Shown here: positions 1-8,371 of the stretch, in pieces
How positions within the stretch are numbered: position 1 is the stretch's first letter
How the letters are laid out: each line of letters starts with the position of its first letter
NCBI RefSeq assembly: GCF_037137075.1
Contig: NZ_JBBBNV010000007.1
Coordinates: forward strand, 62,001 to 126,000
Reading direction: 5' to 3'
Length of the DNA stretch: 64,000 nucleotides
Source of the DNA: JBBBNV01 sp037137075
GTDB lineage: Bacteria; Bacillota; Bacilli; Paenibacillales; NBRC-103111
Program-made: the position numbers and the translations under genes
The notes under the pieces: generated by a model
What the model was told of the DNA's origin: nothing
Databases searched by the model: none
What the model saw: only the letters and a program-made list of their open reading frames with translations

Positions 1-1
1 C

Positions 2-1804
2 GAACGGGAGCCTCTGAACAAGCTAAATCGAAAGCAGCAATCACTGACTTGGAAAACCGATGCTTATCGCACGATTAATACGAAAATTTCATCCTTCCGT
101 TCCTCCTTCTCCACCCTCCGATTCGGGAGCTCGTGGACTCAAACGGCCGCTACATCGTCGGATACCACGAAAGTGACAGTCACTACAGGCTCTACAGCTA
201 CAGCCGGAACACATAACATTGTCGTTTCTGACCTGGCTAAAGCCGGCAGCTTGTACAGCAGCGGCCAAATATCAGACTCCAGCCTTATTTCGGACGGCAC
301 TGTAGACAGCTATGCCATCAATGAAACCAGCAAAAACAACAAGCTGAGTGTCACTTTAGGCGGTGTAACCAGGACCGTCACCATCGCAGACGGAAGCTAT
401 TCATCGGCCAGCGATATCGGAACAGCACTGCAATCTGCTATCGATACTGCGTTTGGGGCAAACCAGATTAAAGTCGACACTACATCGGGAAGCATTGAGC
501 TCAAGCCCTTGGGGGCGACAGGATTTGAACCGCAACTGAGCGTCAAGGAGGTTTCCGGCTACACAGGGGTTAGCAACCTCGGATTTACGGAAGGTCAGGC
601 CTTCAAGTTTGACGCAAGCGCCAAATTATCCACCCAGGCAGACAAGCTGACCAGCGCGCTCTCATCCGGAAGCTTCACCATTAACGGTCAGACTATAACG
701 TTTGACCCAAGTACAGATTCGCTCAACTCGATTATTTCCAATGTAAACAACTCCTCCGCTGGGGTCAAAATGTCTTACGACTCTACTACCGATCGTATTT
801 CTTTTACTACCAAATCAACCGGGGAAAATGCTGCGATTGATATTACAAACGATACATCGGGATTTACAGCTGCGTTTAAGCTGGCTAAGGTATCGGACGG
901 ATCCGGGGGCTACACCAATTACTCCGCAGGTACCAGCGCAAGTGTTAAAATTGATGGTATTGAGGCCAAGTACGCCACCAACAGCTTTACCCAAAATGGC
1001 ATTACCTATAACCTACAAAATGTCACCGATTCCAGCGGCGTGAATATCACCTCCAGCATTGACACCGATGGCATCTACAAGAAAGTGGAGGAATTCGTAA
1101 GCCAATACAATGATGTGCTGTCCTCCATTAACTCGTTATTGAGTGAAACAAAATACCGGTCCTATCAGCCTCTGACTAGCGATGAAAAATCGGCCATGTC
1201 GGACAGCGACATTGAGCTGTGGGAAACGAAGGCCAAGAGCGGTCTATTGAAAAGCGACACGCTCCTGAGCTCATTTAGAACCAGCATCCGGGAAACCGTA
1301 TATTCTTCCGTCAGCACCGTGACCTCCGACAAAAACTCCCTATACTCGATTGGAGTTACGACAGGACAGTATGTTCGGGGCGATACTGCAAATCTCGGAA
1401 AGCTGGAGATAGACAGCGATAAGCTGAAGGCGGCGATTGAAGAAGATCCGCAAGCCGTCATTAATATGCTCACAAGTCAGACCTCACGCGATGAGAGTTC
1501 GACAACAGATCCGGCAATTAAAAGACAAATACGAAGTGAAAAAGGGATTTTCCAACGGCTGTACGAATCAGCGGATTCCGTTATCTCCAGTATCACCAAG
1601 GCCGCTGGAACAACCACCAACGGATACGATAACGTAGCCTACTCACTTGGAAAACAAATCCACGATATTGAGAACCAGATTGACGTTTGGGAGGACAAGC
1701 TGGTTAAGAAAGAAGACCGATACTACACCATGTTCTCCGCCATGGAAAAAGCGATTTCCAAGGGGAACTCCCAATTATCCGCATTACAAAGCTTCATGTC
1801 GTAA
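2..1804 (+). CDS. fliD: Flagellar hook-associated protein 2 (filament cap), 5'-truncated
   Basis: FliD caps the growing filament and helps flagellin monomers fold into place outside the cell. The frame is open from base 2 and begins with the typical FliD N-terminal context EREPLNKL, so only about two dozen residues lie outside the window. The GTG at 173 is internal, not the start. The middle is Ser/Thr-rich with repeated flagellin-like blocks, and the end has the usual heptad-rich C-terminal region (IHDIENQIDVWEDKL, then a MFSAMEKAISK segment). It is on the plus strand, convergent with flaG-fliS-fliT, whereas Bacillus keeps flaG-fliD-fliS-fliT in one operon. A rearrangement of this block is inferred. 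The family call is firm. Confidence 0.93.
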   Translation, partial: EREPLNKLNRKQQSLTWKTDAYRTINTKISSFRSSFSTLRFGSSWTQTAATSSDTTKVTVTTGSTATAGTHNIVVSDLAKAGSLYSSGQISDSSLISDGTVDSYAINETSKNNKLSVTLGGVTRTVTIADGSYSSASDIGTALQSAIDTAFGANQIKVDTTSGSIELKPLGATGFEPQLSVKEVSGYTGVSNLGFTEGQAFKFDASAKLSTQADKLTSALSSGSFTINGQTITFDPSTDSLNSIISNVNNSSAGVKMSYDSTTDRISFTTKSTGENAAIDITNDTSGFTAAFKLAKVSDGSGGYTNYSAGTSASVKIDGIEAKYATNSFTQNGITYNLQNVTDSSGVNITSSIDTDGIYKKVEEFVSQYNDVLSSINSLLSETKYRSYQPLTSDEKSAMSDSDIELWETKAKSGLLKSDTLLSSFRTSIRETVYSSVSTVTSDKNSLYSIGVTTGQYVRGDTANLGKLEIDSDKLKAAIEEDPQAVINMLTSQTSRDESSTTDPAIKRQIRSEKGIFQRLYESADSVISSITKAAGTTTNGYDNVAYSLGKQIHDIENQIDVWEDKLVKKEDRYYTMFSAMEKAISKGNSQLSALQSFMS

Positions 1805-1826
1805 CCAGTAAAATATGCTATATACG

Positions 1827-1858
1827 AAAAGGGTCTTCGCTTTAGCGGAGACCCTTTT
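1827..1858. terminator. Bidirectional terminator between fliD and fliT
   Basis: A 10-bp stem AAAAGGGTCT / AGACCCTTTT is extended by CGC/GCG around a TTTA loop. The A run on one side and the T run on the other let it work for both converging units. Confidence 0.85.
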
Positions 1859-1868
1859 GTATTGGCGA

Positions 1869-2237
1869 TTAGCGCTGCTTGTCGAAAAAGTAACCCTCAG
1901 TTTGAGTATACGCATCCTGATAATACCTTCTGGTCAAGTGCGTATTTTGCATTTGCTTCATTTCAACCGACAATTTCCCTTGAAACTCCTGCATCTTTTG
2001 AATGCTAATCCGCTCTAGTTCTATGCAGTGATTTATCGTTTTCACAACCAAAGGGGAAAACGGCTCCTGAACACGCTCCCGAAGCCCCATAATTTCCTGC
2101 CACATTTCTAACTGCTGTTCCTGAAGCTCTTCCAGTATCATGATGGACTGCTCATCCACATAATACAGGCTTGAAATTTGTTCCGATAAATGCTCATAGC
2201 GTGCAAGCCGTTCTTCAAGAAGCCGCATGACATTCAT
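1869..2237 (-). CDS. fliT: FliT-like flagellar chaperone
   Basis: A 122-residue, almost entirely helical and Glu/Gln-rich protein with no membrane segment. FliT proteins are cytoplasmic export chaperones, classically for FliD. The sequence itself is poorly conserved, and the call rests on size, composition and position immediately after fliS. Its ATG overlaps the fliS stop codon in an ATGA arrangement, which indicates translational coupling. The inferred partner FliD is encoded on the opposite strand just beyond the shared terminator. It could also be a generic flagellar protein of unknown role; function is inferred from position. Confidence 0.7.
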   Translation of the reverse strand: MNVMRLLEERLARYEHLSEQISSLYYVDEQSIMILEELQEQQLEMWQEIMGLRERVQEPFSPLVVKTINHCIELERISIQKMQEFQGKLSVEMKQMQNTHLTRRYYQDAYTQTEGYFFDKQR

Positions 2238-2629
2238 ACCGTTACCTGATCCGGCTCACCAGACTTCGCTTTTTTCACAGCTTGCACCCATGTGTCTTTA
2301 AGCTCGCTCATCAGATCGATAGTTATTTGAACCTTTTGAATGTCCATCCGGACATTGCCCTGAATTAGATTTTCTTTCATGAACATATAGAGGCTGCGCA
2401 GATTTTGAGAGATAGGGTAATCCATATTCAACGTGATAATGAATTCGTCGATAATATCGAGTGCTCGTTGAATGTAATTATTTTTACCCTCGTAATCTTT
2501 ATTCTCCATGGAAACAATCGCCTGCCTCATAAATTTGATGCAGCCGTTATAAAGCATCAGGGTCAAATCACCAGGATGAGCTGTATTTACTTGATTAAGA
2601 AGATATGTTTGCTGAGCTCTGTTGTTCAT
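2234..2629 (-). CDS. fliS: Flagellin export chaperone FliS
   Basis: FliS binds the disordered C-terminus of flagellin in the cytoplasm, prevents premature polymerisation and delivers it to the export gate. The 131 residues contain the family signature near the N-terminus (LTLMLYNGCIKFMRQA) and the helical-bundle region LDIIDEFIITLN followed by LYMFM. Length is normal for the family. It lies between flaG (5-base gap) and fliT (4-base overlap) in one unit. In Bacillus FliS also participates in the FliW/CsrA/flagellin control circuit, and the other partners are at 8.4-10.0 kb here. Confidence 0.93.
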   Translation of the reverse strand: MNNRAQQTYLLNQVNTAHPGDLTLMLYNGCIKFMRQAIVSMENKDYEGKNNYIQRALDIIDEFIITLNMDYPISQNLRSLYMFMKENLIQGNVRMDIQKVQITIDLMSELKDTWVQAVKKAKSGEPDQVTV

Positions 2630-2634
2630 TATCG

Positions 2635-3015
2635 CTACCTCTTCTCATCAATAATTTTTCCGTTCAGTTCTTCGAATTTATCAATTAAATCAACGATTTT
2701 CTCAGGAGGGATTTCGCGTATCACCTCTTGTGTTTCTGAGTTAATCACCTTTACCAAAATATCGCCATGCGGCTTATGAAAGCTGAACTCAACGTGACTT
2801 TTTATGCCGGCCAGCAGCTTGTTAGCCCGATTAATGGCATCCACAACTGCTTTTTCAGAAATAGAAAGCTCATAATTTTCCTTGCGTGTTAATTCTACTG
2901 AAGATGGCATTGCTGTCATTGCAGGACTAGTATCACTTGCCACTCCGCTAGCATCTGGAATAGCGCTACTTGTACCCGAATAGCTTATTTTTTGACCTAA
3001 CGGCTGAATTGTCAC
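2635..3015 (-). CDS. flaG: FlaG family protein
   Basis: FlaG proteins are small cytoplasmic flagellar proteins linked to filament length. The C-terminal half carries the family pattern (VEFSFHK, then ILVKVINSETQEVIREIPPEKIVDL). The first 60 residues are low-complexity. The start is GTG, supported by an AGGAGG Shine-Dalgarno sequence about nine bases upstream. It heads the flaG-fliS-fliT unit, and a weak sigma-D-like promoter lies upstream. Confidence 0.9.
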   Translation of the reverse strand: MTIQPLGQKISYSGTSSAIPDASGVASDTSPAMTAMPSSVELTRKENYELSISEKAVVDAINRANKLLAGIKSHVEFSFHKPHGDILVKVINSETQEVIREIPPEKIVDLIDKFEELNGKIIDEKR

Positions 3016-3052
3016 CTATAAACCCTCCTCTATTGGGAACTCTTTAACTTAT

Positions 3053-3079
3053 ATATCGTTTATTTATTCACTTTTTTGA
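3053..3079 (-). promoter_or_regulatory. Weak sigma-D-like promoter for flaG
   Basis: On the minus strand TCAA, 15 bases, then AACGATAT, about 38 bases before the GTG start. It matches the motility consensus (TAAA, GCCGATAT) at 9 of 12 positions, so it is a tentative call supported mainly by location. Confidence 0.35.
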
Positions 3080-3189
3080 AGAGATTTTATGATGTCCATA
3101 TCAGATTTTCTTAAATAGTCGTGCTTGCTCTGTTCACATTTTCTCTTCTCTTTAAAGAATAGCAAAAAATACCGTTTTCTTGTATAGCT

Positions 3190-3217
3190 TAAATTTTTCT
3201 TGCTTGTCTTCCGATAA
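3190..3217 (+). promoter_or_regulatory. Sigma-D-type promoter facing the IS and glycosyltransferase
   Basis: TAAA at 3190-3193, then 16 bases, then TCCGATAA, which matches the motility sigma consensus at 11 of 12 positions with the same geometry as hag and flgM here. It points rightward. Its natural target is inferred to be the glycosyltransferase at 5091, now separated from it by the IS110-family element. Confidence 0.6.
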
Positions 3218-3240
3218 AGTAGCTATGCTTGATTCATAAT

Positions 3241-3398
3241 GGATTGGTAATTTTCCTGTCACCAAGTAAAAGCAGAAATCCTAAGGAGCTATTCCTGTAA
3301 TGAATTAAAACGCGGTTTGCAAAACAAAAAGCGCCTCCTGTATGCTGGGTCTCGGAATGGTGCACATTCACTGCCCTAATTAGAGGAGGACGCTCACT
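3241..3398 (+). ncRNA. Candidate IS110 left-flank RNA with sequestered Shine-Dalgarno
   Basis: The transposase ATG at 3399 is preceded by a GAGGAGG ribosome site lying in the right arm of a stem: 3330-3339 pairs with 3384-3394 with a single bulged base. The arms enclose about 44 bases with further pairing potential. This would block translation of read-through transcripts and resembles the position of bridge RNAs in the IS110 group. Structure was judged by eye; RNA function is inference. Confidence 0.4.
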
Positions 3399-4686
3399 AT
3401 GAAGTTTAACCAATCGAACAAGCAAAATCAACGGATTAGCAGAATTTCTGAAACAACTCTCGTTATCGGAACCGACATCGCGAAGCACAACCACGTCGCT
3501 CGTGCCTTCAATTACCGGGGCATCGAACTAGGCAAGCGTTGCTTGTTCCAGAACGACGACAATGGTCTGGTGAACCTGCTGGCGTGGGCCGAATCCATCA
3601 AGCAGGAGCATGGGCTGACGGACGTGCTGCTTGGCGTAGAGCCAACCGGCCACTACTGGTTCCCGCTGTTTCACTTCCTGAAGCAGCGGGGTATCGAAGT
3701 CGTGTTGGTAAACCCACATCATGTCAAGAAAACCAAGGAACTCGACGACCAAGAACGACATCAAAGATGCGAAAGTCGTCGCCAAACTCGTCATCGACGG
3801 ACGCTATACACAGCCACAGCTGCCGGAAGGCGTTTATGCCGAGCTGCGTGTGCTGATGAACCAGCGGGACCGTCTGGGCGGGGATTTGAACCGCGTGAAA
3901 GGAAGAATCCACAATTGGCTGGATCGCTTCTTTCCCGAATATAGGCAAGTGTTTAAAGACTGGGAAGGCAAGGCCTCGCTCATTACGCTAACGAACCTTC
4001 CGCTGCCGCAAGATGTCGTCGCTGCCGGCGAAACAACTGTGGTGGCTACCTGGAAGAAGAACGACGTGAAACGAGCCGTAGGCCCCAAGAGGGCGGAGTT
4101 GCTCTGCCGGAAAGCCCGAAAGTCCATCGGCCTCACAGAAGGCGCTACAGCAGCCAGGCATGAGCTGGCCATGTATTTGGAGCAGTATGCCATGCTGTGC
4201 AGGCAGATCGAGCAACTGATGGAGCTTGTGGCGGGTCTGGTGGAACAGATTCCGGGCGCCATCCACATGATGAGTATTCCGTGCATCGGTCTCATCACGG
4301 TGGCAGGATTCTTGGCGGAAGTCGGAGATTGGGGCGGCTATGATCACAGCCAACAAATCGTACGTCATGCTGGTCTCAGCCTGCGGGAAAACAGCTCCGG
4401 GCTTCATAAAGGGGAAACGACCATCAGCAAACGGGGGCGCTGTCGCCTCCGGGCCCTGCTGTTCCGAGCAGTACTGACGATGGTCGCCAAGAACCCAGAA
4501 TTCCGCGCACTGCACCTGTACTTCACGACACGCCGGGACAACCCGCTGAAGAAAAAACAGTCGATGATCGCGATCTGTGGCAAGCTCATCCGCGTCATGT
4601 TTGAATTAGGCCGAAAACAGAAGAATTATGACGCAGGCAAAGTTCTCGGTCCCCATCGGGAGACTCAATTGCAAGCGGCAGCTTAA
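3399..4686 (+). pseudogene. IS110-family DEDD transposase, frameshifted
   Basis: Two frames together encode the protein. The first (3399 to about 3747) has the RuvC-like N-terminal part with the Asp of IGTDIAKHNH and the Glu of LGVEPTGHYW. The second (about 3748 to 4686) continues with TKNDIKDAKVVAKL, holding the last two acidic residues, and the Tnp20 C-terminal domain with the serine-containing ENSSGLHKGETTISKRG. The joint falls at GACGACC around 3747, where family members normally carry a few more residues (DDNSPTKND type). A small deletion of 8 or 11 bases is the simplest explanation. There is no slippery run, so programmed frameshifting is unlikely. The protein is probably inactive unless supplied in trans. 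Confidence 0.85.
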
Positions 4687-5090
4687 TTCATCCACAGTGT
4701 AGCAACTCACTTTCGTTTCATCGCTTATGCACATGTTGATCTTTAACAAACGAAGCATGGATAGGCTGGGAGAAATCATTACCATAAGGGCATCGACCCC
4801 GTAAAGGAGCTAACCTGGCCTCCACCCCTTGAGAGGTAGTACGAAGGAATGTAAGGGCATCGACCCAGGGAGATATGGGAGGGTTAACCGCAAGGGTTCA
4901 TGTGGAGATCCATATGCGACCATACGGCTTTTAAAACGAGGTGACCACCACCTCTATTCCGGTCAACAGGTCGAGCCCAAATATTCACTCTCCGTCAAAT
5001 ATTATCCTCGATGGCTTCGTGCGTCAAAGACAAAAACATGCGTAATAGCGAGAAAAACAAAGAAAACATTAATTTATTGAGGGAGGACTT
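4687..5090 (+). other. Non-coding right flank of the IS element
   Basis: About 400 bases with no convincing gene. It contains a direct repeat (4785-4799 and 4852-4866), a small hairpin GAGGTG/CACCTC at 4938-4954 and GC-rich, RNA-like sequence up to roughly 4990, followed by AT-richer host-like sequence leading to the glycosyltransferase ribosome site. In the IS1111 subgroup the guide RNA lies on this side of the transposase, so this is an alternative place for one. Confidence 0.5.
4785..4866 (+). repeat. 15-bp direct repeat in IS right flank
   Basis: TAAGGGCATCGACCC occurs at 4785-4799 and again, identically, at 4852-4866, with starts 67 bases apart. Two copies inside a non-coding IS flank suggest paired RNA loops or recombinase-binding sites; neither is proven. 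Confidence 0.8.
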
Positions 5091-7031
5091 ATGGAAAAAT
5101 TGATTTCGCTCTGCATGATCGTTAAAAATGAAGAAAAGGTGCTGAGACGCTGTTTAGCTAGTGCGGCAGGCCTGGCCGATGAGATTATTATCGTTGACAC
5201 CGGTTCAACAGACGCTACGAAAAAGATTGCTTCGGAATTTACAGATCTAATTTTTGACTTTGAATGGACTAACGATTTCTCCGCCGCCCGTAATGAATCG
5301 ATTAAGCATGCGACAGGGCGCTGGATTTTATATCTAGATGCAGATGAATATCTTGATCAAGCCACCGCTCCTGAATTACGGAGAATGCTATCGTCCCTGG
5401 ATGCTTCGGAGCCGCTCGGCATCGTGCTTCCGATTATGAATATGATGAACAGCGCCGAAGAAAACAAGCAGCGTGTGTACCGCTCCTCGGCTACCCGACT
5501 GTTTACAAACGGGCATCAGCTGTATTTCACCAGACCGATCCACGAGCAGGTGACTTGTCCAAACGGCAATCTGAAAGACTCCAATTACAACTCCTTTTTT
5601 ATCTACCATTCGGGATATACGGCTGAGGTCGTTAAGGAAAAAAACAAGTCCGAGCGGAATATGGCTATATTCGATGAGCTAAAAACGAAGAGTAATACCC
5701 GAACTCCTTACGATTGCTTTACGCTGGCAAATCAATATTTCAGCATACAGGACTATAAGAAGGCCCTTTACTATTATGAACGAGCTTACAAACGAGCAAA
5801 ATCGGGCACACCGTTTCTCCCCTATTGTGTCGATAAATTAATTCGGATCCATTTCATTTTGCAGCGATACAAAGATGCAGAGGACTATATTCAAAAGGGG
5901 CTGCAGCTATGGGGGCAGTGGCCTGATTTCCATTTTATGCTGGGCGAGTTATATGAATTGTGCGGCTTCTACAAAAAAGCGGAAGACAAGTTTGAAGAGA
6001 CGATCCGGCTGGCGGAGCAGCGGGAGGCGGAGAACCCGTCTTATTGCCTGATCCATCTCGAATACGGCAAAATCATGCCCTATGAGAAGCTGACCCGGCT
6101 CTATCTGAACCGCCGTGATTTGCCTAAGACCGTGTTTGCCTTAACTAAAGTGCTTAATCTAAACACCCAGCATTATCAGGCGCTGTTTCAGTTGGCCTCC
6201 ATTTTGTCCCAGAACGAGAAAGACAACGACATCATTACATTTTTCAGCAAACTGTATCCTCTCACTAAAGCAACAAACCTGCTGCTGCTGTTTAAAATAT
6301 TCACTTTGCTCGGACACCGCAGCCTGAGCCAATATTTCTATACACAATACACCGAATCGGGCATGGATTTGCATGCGAACGATGTGGTTGGATATGCACT
6401 TGTGACTCGAAACAAAGCACTGTTCGAGGGTGCCTCCCTCCAACTCGAGCTTTCTCCGGAAAACGGAATACTGCTCATGATTGCCGCTATCCTGTGGGGA
6501 GAGGAATCTTACCTTTCCCAGCTTCGGCAGTCAACAAACGAGGAGCTCGCTCCTTTAAGGAGCTTAATCAATTTCCTAACCGGTGCTAGCGCAGAAGAGC
6601 TGCCTCCGGCTGCAAAGGAATTGCTGCTGCCACTTTTAACCCATTTATACACATTAGAAGCCTTCGATTCTTACAATGACATTCTGGAAATCGTTGCAGA
6701 ACCGGGGCTGCTGAACCAGCTGGCCAATTACTTTTTCGCCCATAACAAAACCGCTTCGGCTCTGGAGTACTACAATCTCCTGGTGCAGGAAAATAAGATT
6801 CATGCCGGAGGCTATAGAAATCTAGTGCTACTTACGTTTTATGAGAAAAAATCAGTCACCGGTCTCGATATACTGCGTCAATCTCTGAAGGCCTATCCCG
6901 GAACACTTATGCTGTATGGCTTGTGGTTCGAGCATAGCTCCGACATAACCCTGAACAAGCAATACAAGGCTGAATTCGATATGCAGTTTCCAGCTATCAA
7001 AGGTTTATCGTTCATCAAAGCTATCCAGTAG
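5091..7031 (+). CDS. GT2 glycosyltransferase with TPR repeats
   Basis: The first 230 residues form a GT-A family 2 domain: LCMIVKNEEKVLRRCL, then IVDTGSTDATKKIA, then WTNDFSAARNESI and the metal-binding LYLDADEYLDQ. About 400 residues of TPR-like helices follow (for example ALYYYERAYKRAK, FHFMLGELYELCG). There is no signal peptide or membrane segment, so it is cytoplasmic. This architecture is used for protein glycosylation, and its place among late flagellar genes suggests flagellin as substrate; that is inference. A GAGGGAGG ribosome site precedes the ATG closely. The IS element lies between it and a sigma-D-type promoter, so expression may be altered in this strain. Confidence 0.85.
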   Translation: MEKLISLCMIVKNEEKVLRRCLASAAGLADEIIIVDTGSTDATKKIASEFTDLIFDFEWTNDFSAARNESIKHATGRWILYLDADEYLDQATAPELRRMLSSLDASEPLGIVLPIMNMMNSAEENKQRVYRSSATRLFTNGHQLYFTRPIHEQVTCPNGNLKDSNYNSFFIYHSGYTAEVVKEKNKSERNMAIFDELKTKSNTRTPYDCFTLANQYFSIQDYKKALYYYERAYKRAKSGTPFLPYCVDKLIRIHFILQRYKDAEDYIQKGLQLWGQWPDFHFMLGELYELCGFYKKAEDKFEETIRLAEQREAENPSYCLIHLEYGKIMPYEKLTRLYLNRRDLPKTVFALTKVLNLNTQHYQALFQLASILSQNEKDNDIITFFSKLYPLTKATNLLLLFKIFTLLGHRSLSQYFYTQYTESGMDLHANDVVGYALVTRNKALFEGASLQLELSPENGILLMIAAILWGEESYLSQLRQSTNEELAPLRSLINFLTGASAEELPPAAKELLLPLLTHLYTLEAFDSYNDILEIVAEPGLLNQLANYFFAHNKTASALEYYNLLVQENKIHAGGYRNLVLLTFYEKKSVTGLDILRQSLKAYPGTLMLYGLWFEHSSDITLNKQYKAEFDMQFPAIKGLSFIKAIQ

Positions 7032-7070
7032 CGTTCATTCTGCCCCTAAATGTCCGGCCTGCCAAACAGA

Positions 7071-7104
7071 ACAAAGCCCATGGATATTTTCCATTGGGCT
7101 TTGT
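7071..7104. terminator. Terminator between convergent glycosyltransferases
   Basis: The stem ACAAAGCCCATGGA / TCCATTGGGCTTTGT lies between two converging genes. The downstream T run is short. The core GCCCATGGA / TCCATTGGGC is shared with the hag terminator at 8330-8361. Confidence 0.7.
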
Positions 7105-7158
7105 CTGCGAATAAGTATAGGAGACGAGATGTGCCATCTATACTGCTATGCTTGGAAT

Positions 7159-8208
7159 CTACAAGCTTTGCAGCCTTGCTGCCGCCGGAGCATAACCCGC
7201 CGAGGCGGACTCCTTATAGTAACGTGTGGCCTGGGCCGGGTTCCCCGTCAGCTCGTAATAGATACCCAGGTTGTAGGCGGCCTTAAAAGAACCGACTCCC
7301 TTAACTGAAGTATATTGAGTCGTCTCTCCAATTTGCAGTGCTTGTTGAAAACGGGATTCAATATTGCGGACTTTCCCCGTATCCATCGCAAGCAATCCCA
7401 GCAGGAAAAACAAATCCGGGAATGCAGGGTATTCATATGTAAAGGGCTCCAGCAGCTCTTCCGCTAAACCGCTGTGACCCAATTCTTTCAACACATAGCC
7501 TAACATGACCAGCATCACAGGAAAATAAAGCCGCTCCCTCTCGTTTGCAGTTAAGCACCGATCAAATGCGTCAGCCGCCTGATGCAGCTCACCCATCGAA
7601 TAATGAAGCTTGCCGAGCTGATAAAGCATATACCCATCCTCGGGGTGAAGCTTAAGATGATTTTCATACAATTTCAAGTAACGGTCTGCTTTCGCTCCGT
7701 CCTTGTACATCTCCTCTTGGTAACCATGATGAATGACTCTTAGTCCAGTTTGCTCGAAATCAGCCTCCTGCCCGTTCTTGACGACATGCTCATGGACAAT
7801 CCCCTGAAAAGCAAACAAGCCATTGTTAGGAAACCAGCGGAGCATTTGATGCTGATGGCATTCTCCCTTGACTGTACTCTCGATCGTGACAGAACCAGCC
7901 TTGTCCGGGTATTTGGCTATAAAGCTGTGCAGCCTTGATTCGGCATCCTCGGCCAGTTCTTCGTCCGCATCCAAAATCAGAATATACTGTCCCGTGGCCA
8001 ATCGGACCGAATGATTACGAGCGGCAGCAAAATCGTTCGTCCATTCAAAATAACCAACCTTGGCGCCCATTCGCTCGGCAATTTTAACCGTATCGTCTGT
8101 CGAACCTGTATCCACCACAACCTTCTCGAAGCTGGGTGGAATGCTGTTTAGAGCCCGCTGTACATTCGCTGCTTCATTTTTTACAATCATACAAACACTG
8201 ATAAGCAT
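7159..8208 (-). CDS. GT2 glycosyltransferase with short TPR region
   Basis: A second GT-A family 2 enzyme. It shows SVCMIVKNEAANVQRAL, VVDTGSTDDTVKIAERM, WTNDFAAARNHSV and LILDADEELAED, followed from about residue 190 by TPR-like helices (MLYQLGKLHYSMGELHQAA, AAYNLGIYYELTGNPAQATRY). It is cytoplasmic by composition. An in-frame ATG exists five codons upstream at 8223, but GGAGG at 8222-8218 is ideally spaced for the ATG at 8208, so that start is preferred. It lies just beyond the hag terminator in the same direction, so read-through from hag could supply transcripts. A flagellin-modifying role is inferred from position and similarity to the gene at 5091. Confidence 0.85.
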   Translation of the reverse strand: MLISVCMIVKNEAANVQRALNSIPPSFEKVVVDTGSTDDTVKIAERMGAKVGYFEWTNDFAAARNHSVRLATGQYILILDADEELAEDAESRLHSFIAKYPDKAGSVTIESTVKGECHQHQMLRWFPNNGLFAFQGIVHEHVVKNGQEADFEQTGLRVIHHGYQEEMYKDGAKADRYLKLYENHLKLHPEDGYMLYQLGKLHYSMGELHQAADAFDRCLTANERERLYFPVMLVMLGYVLKELGHSGLAEELLEPFTYEYPAFPDLFFLLGLLAMDTGKVRNIESRFQQALQIGETTQYTSVKGVGSFKAAYNLGIYYELTGNPAQATRYYKESASAGYAPAAARLQSL

Positions 8209-8322
8209 ACCTTTGTCCTCCATTTATACGGCAGAACGTTCCCCCGTTGAGCACTTCGTGAGTTAAGACCCATATAATCCATAAGGATAGCACATAAATA
8301 CGCAGTAGAATATTGTACCCGT

Positions 8323-8361
8323 AAAAAAAGAAGCCCATGGAATAATTCCAATGGGCTTCTT
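8323..8361 (-). terminator. Rho-independent terminator of hag
   Basis: On the minus strand a GAAGCCCATTGGAA / TTCCATGGGCTTC stem with one bulge is followed by a run of T. It begins only 11 bases after the hag stop codon. Confidence 0.88.
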
Positions 8362-8371
8362 CCGGCTACCA

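Larger units (their letters stand above)
3241..5060 (+). mobile_element. IS110-family insertion sequence (ends approximate)
   Basis: The core is a DEDD/Tnp20-type transposase frame flanked by about 160 bases of non-coding sequence on the left and up to 400 bases on the right. IS110 elements characteristically lack long terminal inverted repeats and target duplications, so exact ends cannot be read from one copy; the limits given are estimates. It sits between the sigma-D-type promoter at 3190 and the glycosyltransferase at 5091. Family knowledge says these elements recombine through a bridge RNA made from a non-coding flank. Confidence 0.75.

Noticed and set aside
4900..4945. Resemblance of a stretch to group II intron ends (ATGCGACCATACGG)
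   Set aside because: There is no reverse transcriptase and no domain V structure; short similarity only.
4829..5080. Short frame of 83 codons in the right flank of the IS element
   Set aside because: Composition is unlike protein, no ribosome site and no family resemblance; it lies in apparently structured non-coding sequence.
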